Assembly (NCBI GenBank): GCA_964647395.1
Contig: CAZYHR010000041.1
Location: 1 to 25,227 of the forward strand
Reading direction: 5' to 3'
From: Phosphoribacter sp964647395
GTDB taxonomy: Bacteria > Actinomycetota > Actinomycetes > Actinomycetales > Dermatophilaceae
Length of the DNA: 25,227 nt
Shown here: piece after piece, positions 22,169-25,227 of the stretch
Layout of the letters: each line of letters begins with the position of its first letter
Position numbering within the stretch: position 1 is the first letter of the stretch
Translations under genes and position numbers: made by a program
The notes under the pieces: model-generated
Seen by the model: the letters and a program-made list of their open reading frames with translations, nothing else
The model's database searches: none
What the model was told of the DNA's origin: nothing

Positions 22169-23319
22169 TCGCCGCGCACCGCCGCGACGACCTCGGCGAG
22201 GACCGCGACGAGCCGCTCGACGCCGGCGGCGCGGTCCGGGACCGCAGCGGCCAGGGGCAGGGTGATCCGCACGTTGCCGTGGGTCAGCGCCCCCATCGCC
22301 GCGAGCACGTGACTGGGCTCCAGGGTGCTGGCGGTGCACGCCGACCCGCTGGCCACGCCCAGGCCGCGCCGGTCGAGCTCACGGACCAGCGCCTCCCCGT
22401 CGGCCAGCAGGCTCGAGCAGGTGACGATGTGCGGCAGCCGGTCGTCCGGGTCGCCCACGACCTCGGTCTCGGGCACCGCCGCGGCGGCCCGCCGGATCCG
22501 GGCGACCAGGGCCCGGGCGTCGGCGCCGTCCTGCTCGCGCGCGGCCGCGGTCTGCTGCCACGCCTCGGCGGCCGCCAGCACGAGCGGCACCACGGGCTCG
22601 ACGTCGGTGCGGCCGCCCTCGAGGTCGCTCACCGGCGCATCCCGGCGCCACCGGGTGCGCGCGGGCACGACGAGCACCCCGACCCCGGGCGGTCCGCCCC
22701 AGGACCGCGCGTCCCCGGCCAGCACGTCGAAGGCGTCCGGCACCGGGTCGCGGCCCAGCCCTGCGGTTGCGTCCACGAGTAGCGGTATGCCGTGCTCGCG
22801 GCACTGCGCGTGGGCCGCCTCCAGCGGCTGCCGGGTGCCGACCTCGCCGTTGGCCGCCTGCAGCGCCGCCACCGCCGTGCCGGGGGCCTGCAGGGCCTGC
22901 GCCCAGTCCGGCAGGGACACCCGCCCGGCCGCGTCGACCGGGACCAACCCGGCCAGGGCGGGATCGTCCGCGGCGGCGGCCGCGTGCTGCACGGCCAGCA
23001 GGATCGCCGAGTGCTCGACCGCGGAGGCGACCGTGCGCGCCCCGCGGCGGCGGGCGGCATACTGCAGGCCGGCCAGCCCGGTGCGCAGGGCCGCGGGACC
23101 GGAGGGGCAGAAGCTCACCTCGTCCGGGCCCACCCCCAGGCCGTCGGCCACCACGGCGCGGGCCTGGTCGAGCAGCCGGCGGGCCTGGCGAGCCTCGGCA
23201 TAGAGCCGGCGCGGATCGGCCCAACCGAGGTCCAGGGCCGCGAGCAGGGTCTCCCGGGCGGCCGGCAGCATCGGCGCGCTGCCGGCGTCGAGGAGCACGC
23301 GGGTGCCGCGATCCGCCAC
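21809..23319 (-). CDS. Cysteine desulfurase-like/TusA fusion, frame broken at a G7 tract
   Basis: The N-terminal part (residues 1 to about 383) is a NifS/IscS-like aminotransferase-fold domain. It keeps VEHSAIL (H103), ANGEVGTRQP, and the active-site loop GSACTAS with C328 followed by LEPSHVLAAMG. Where NifS enzymes have AHKWGGP, this protein has A-R-S-W-G-G-P: Ser206 replaces the PLP-binding Lys. The Gln of the usual DAVQ motif is also replaced. The frame then meets G7 (22162-22168); one added G, or a -1 slip, leads into a TusA domain with DARGLRCPVPVL, ending at 21809. Fusions of these two domains are known from actinobacteria, so a one-base error or mutation is the likeliest cause. The GTG start has TAACCT 7 nt upstream. 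A normal desulfurase reaction is doubtful without the Lys. Confidence 0.8.
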
Positions 23320-23326
23320 GGGCGCA

Positions 23327-23332
23327 AGGTTA
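23327..23332 (-). promoter_or_regulatory. Leaderless -10 box of the desulfurase-like/TusA gene
   Basis: TAACCT on the minus strand, 7 nt before the GTG at 23319. Confidence 0.55.
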
Positions 23333-23369
23333 ATGCGCACCCTCCCCCGCCGGGGCCGGGAGGGCGCGG

Positions 23370-23375
23370 TAGGGT
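23370..23375 (+). promoter_or_regulatory. Candidate -10 box of ctaC
   Basis: TAGGGT, 41 bp before the TTG start. A leader of about 35 nt would hold the ribosome binding site GGAAGG (23402-23407). Confidence 0.5.
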
Positions 23376-23416
23376 GGCGCCGACACGAGTCACTTCGGAT
23401 CGGAAGGGTGCGCCCG

Positions 23417-24325
23417 TTGCGCAAGCACGCCGTCACCACAGGTCGCACACGCCGGGGCCTGGCCCTCGCCGGGCTGGCGGTCCTCGTCACCCTGGCCCTC
23501 AGCGGCTGCGCCAACGTCAACAGCAGCATCAGCACCGGCTACTTCCCCACGGGGGAGGGCGGCCAGCAGATCACCAGTGACACCGCCCGCATCACGTCCC
23601 TGTGGGTCGGCATGTGGATCGCCGGCATCTTCGTGGCGCTGCTGGTCTGGGGGCTGACCATCTGGTGCATGGTGGCCTACCGGCGCAAGCAGGGTGACCC
23701 CGAACTGCCCCCGCAGTTGCGCTACAACGTGCCGATCGAGTTGCTCTACACCGTCGTGCCGATCCTCATGGTCGGCGTGATCTTCTACTACACCGCGCGC
23801 GACGAGGCGGTGCTGCTCGACACCCGGGCCAAGCCGGACGTGACCGTCAACGTCGTGGCCAAGCAATGGTCCTGGGACTTCAACTACGTCGAGGCCAACG
23901 TCTACGAGTCCGGGGTGCACTCCGAGATCAACCCCAAGGGCGGCATCGAAGGCACCCTCATGCCGGTGCTCTACCTGCCGGTCAACCAGCGGGTCGAGTT
24001 CGTTCTCAACGCCCGTGACGTCATCCACTCGTTCTGGGTGCCGGCCTTCCTCATCAAGCTGGACATGCTCCCGGGCAAGACGAACAAGCTGCAGGTCACC
24101 CCGACCCAGCTCGGCGAGTACCAGGGCAAGTGCGCCGAGCTGTGCGGCGCCTACCACTCCCAGATGCTCTTCAAGGTCAAGGTCGTCAGCCAGGCCGACT
24201 ACGACGCGCACATCCAGCAGCTGCGCTCCATGGGCCAGGTCGGGCAGCTGCCCAACACCTTGAGCCGGGAAGAGCTGGACACCCGTGACCTCGACCTCGT
24301 TCCGACCCCCACCAGGAGCAACTGA
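23417..24325 (+). CDS. ctaC: Cytochrome c oxidase (aa3) subunit II
   Basis: Subunit II takes electrons from cytochrome c (in actinobacteria from the bcc complex) through its CuA centre. The product is 302 aa. A lipoprotein signal peptide ends in LSGC (lipidated C31). Two transmembrane helices follow (about 58-85 and 105-127). The extracellular cupredoxin domain has the CuA ligands H204, C239, C243, H247 and M250 in CAELCGAYHSQM. I chose TTG at 23417, a rare start, because GGAAGG lies 9 nt upstream; an in-frame GTG at 23408 directly abuts that site. The stop overlaps the ctaD start by one base (TGATG), so the two are translationally coupled. Confidence 0.93.
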   Translation: MRKHAVTTGRTRRGLALAGLAVLVTLALSGCANVNSSISTGYFPTGEGGQQITSDTARITSLWVGMWIAGIFVALLVWGLTIWCMVAYRRKQGDPELPPQLRYNVPIELLYTVVPILMVGVIFYYTARDEAVLLDTRAKPDVTVNVVAKQWSWDFNYVEANVYESGVHSEINPKGGIEGTLMPVLYLPVNQRVEFVLNARDVIHSFWVPAFLIKLDMLPGKTNKLQVTPTQLGEYQGKCAELCGAYHSQMLFKVKVVSQADYDAHIQQLRSMGQVGQLPNTLSREELDTRDLDLVPTPTRSN

Positions 24326-25227
24326 TGACCGCCACCCTCGAGCGTCCTGACGCCGACGCGCGAGTCGTCCACCCGCGGCCCAGGCCGGGGTCGTACTTCG
24401 TGCGCATCATCACGACGACCGATCACAAGCTGATCGGCAACCTCTACTTCGTCACGTCGTTCTTCTTCTTCCTCATCGGCGGCGCGATGGCGCTGATCAT
24501 CCGGGCCGAGCTGGCCGCCCCGGGGCTGTCGGTGGTCGACAACCCCGAGCAGTTCAACCAGCTGTTCACCATGCACGGGCTGATCATGCTGCTGCTGTTC
24601 GCGACGCCGCTGTTCGCCGGCTTCGCCAACGCGCTGGTCCCGCTGCAGATCGGCGCCCCGGACGTCGCCTTCCCGCGGCTCAACATGTTCGCCTACTGGC
24701 TCTACCTGTTCGGCGGCCTCATCGCCGCCGCCGGGTTCCTCACCCCGCAGGGTGCGGCGTCGTTCGGGTGGTTCATGTATGTCCCGCTGTCGACCGCCGA
24801 GTACAGCCCCGGCATCGGCACCGACCTGGGCATCTTCGGCCTGACCATGGGTGGCTTCGGCACCATCCTCGTTCTATTTCTTTGGCTCACTCGTAGCGGT
24901 TTCGAGCTACTTCACCCCTCAGGGTGCTGCTAGCTTCGGTTGGTTTGCGTATGCGCCGCTCTCAAACACCACGTTCTCGCCGGGCATCGGTGGCGACCTG
25001 TGGGTCTTTGGCCTGGCACTGTCCGGCTTCGGCACCATCCTCGGTGCCGTCAACTTCATCACGACGATCCTGTGCATGCGGGCGCCGGGCATGACGATGT
25101 TCCGGATGCCGGTGTTCACCTGGACCGCCCTGGTGACCTCGCTGCTCATCCTCATCATCTTCCCGGTCCTGGCCGCCGCGCTGTTCGGCCTCGGCGCGGA
25201 CCGGCGCCTCGGCACCCACCTGTTCGA
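24325..25227 (+). CDS. ctaD: Cytochrome c oxidase subunit I, partial and interrupted by a chimeric duplication
   Basis: Subunit I holds heme a and the heme a3-CuB centre. The N-terminus (TTDHKLIGNLYF, then FTMHGLIMLLLFATP with a heme a His, then LNMFAYWLYLFGGLIAAAG) is normal up to GFGTIL (24853-24870). At 24872 the sequence jumps back to a second, AT-richer version of the WLYLFGG...GFGTIL segment, in a frame shifted by one. At 25025 it reaches GFGTILGAVNFITTILCMRAPGMTMFRMPVFTW and continues normally to the window end. Removing 172 bp between the two 19-bp copies restores a single intact frame. As given, translation stops at 24933. The gene starts with ATG at 24325, overlapping the ctaC stop, with AGGAG 6 nt upstream. 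The real gene is almost certainly intact. Confidence 0.88.
24872..25024 (+). other. Foreign-looking ctaD segment, probable assembly chimera
   Basis: Flanked by identical 19-mers GGCTTCGGCACCATCCTCG at 24853-24871 and 25025-25043. It encodes YFFGSLVAVSSYFTPQGAAS and onward, the same stretch of subunit I just read, but with A/T-ending codons unlike the rest of the window. It looks like the same gene region of another, lower-GC actinobacterium. Confidence 0.85.

Larger units (their letters stand above)
1021..22791. repeat. Dispersed nonamer CGGCATACC, at least 14 copies
   Basis: As GGTATGCCG it begins at 1021, 4223, 7714, 10719, 11924, 15535, 21892 and 22784. As CGGCATACC its last eight bases begin at 4734, 6646, 14308, 18290, 19989 and 20676. 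Four more sites (near 2920, 11409, 21550, 23056) match CGGCATAC but end in A or T. Four exact copies are between genes and the rest are inside genes in different frames. I know of no assigned function. Confidence 0.85.

Noticed and set aside
24872..25227. A second, independent ctaD gene
   Set aside because: It starts in mid-domain without a start codon and merges into the continuation of the first ctaD at a shared 19-mer; a chimera is simpler.
1..25227. Mobile element or prophage
   Set aside because: No transposase, integrase, tRNA-linked attachment site or phage gene was found; the only foreign-looking DNA is the ctaD chimera.

Overview
This is a very GC-rich actinobacterial chromosome segment. 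The gene content points to the Micrococcales, most likely Intrasporangiaceae/Dermatophilaceae; the family-level placement is inference. The window is an assembly product. It has a 39-N scaffold gap at 13686-13724 and a chimeric, frame-breaking duplication in ctaD near 24872, so it probably comes from a metagenome or mixed sample. The backbone resembles Mycobacterium tuberculosis Rv2200c-Rv2215 as I remember it: dlaT/sucB, gcvT, a DUF3043 protein, glycerate kinase, ErpA, adenosine kinase and ctaC.

Layout. 1-2042 (minus): lpdA then sucB, the E3 and E2 subunits of 2-oxoacid dehydrogenase; sucB runs off the left edge. 2176-4955: a membrane-anchored HELAH metalloprotease, divergent from a conserved small protein, a DUF5302 protein and gcvT. 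4981-9716 (minus): a B12-controlled operon with a cobalamin riboswitch, a secreted C-terminally anchored SCO2322-like protein, EcfT, a fused double EcfA ATPase and an S component. 9777-11362 (plus): a 69-aa protein coupled to a beta-lactamase-fold serine hydrolase. 11337-15526 (minus): nadA, an M20 dipeptidase, a CmoM-like methyltransferase and a DUF3043 membrane protein. 15692-21879 (plus): a YidE/AspT-type transporter, a degenerate glycerate kinase, erpA with a strong terminator, a resuscitation-promoting factor with LysM, adenosine kinase, and leucyl/phenylalanyl-tRNA-protein transferase. 21809-23319 (minus): a cysteine-desulfurase-like domain joined to a TusA domain. 23417 to the end (plus): ctaC and ctaD of cytochrome aa3 oxidase.

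The points most worth a second look are these. (1) The desulfurase/TusA fusion keeps its catalytic Cys but has no Lys where PLP should be bound, and the fusion joint lies on a G7 tract where the frame shifts. (2) The nonamer CGGCATACC occurs at least 14 times, in every reading frame and between genes. (3) Two 48-nt hairpin elements stand 73 bp apart between the rpf gene and adoK. (4) The B12 riboswitch operon includes a surface-anchored protein of unknown role. (5) Many genes have a TAnnnT box 6-8 nt before the start codon, which predicts leaderless mRNAs. I found no tRNA, rRNA, CRISPR, transposase or phage gene. The longest gene-free stretch is about 290 bp (9489-9776, riboswitch and promoters); next are 18485-18730 (erpA promoter and leader) and 19978-20215 (hairpin pair).
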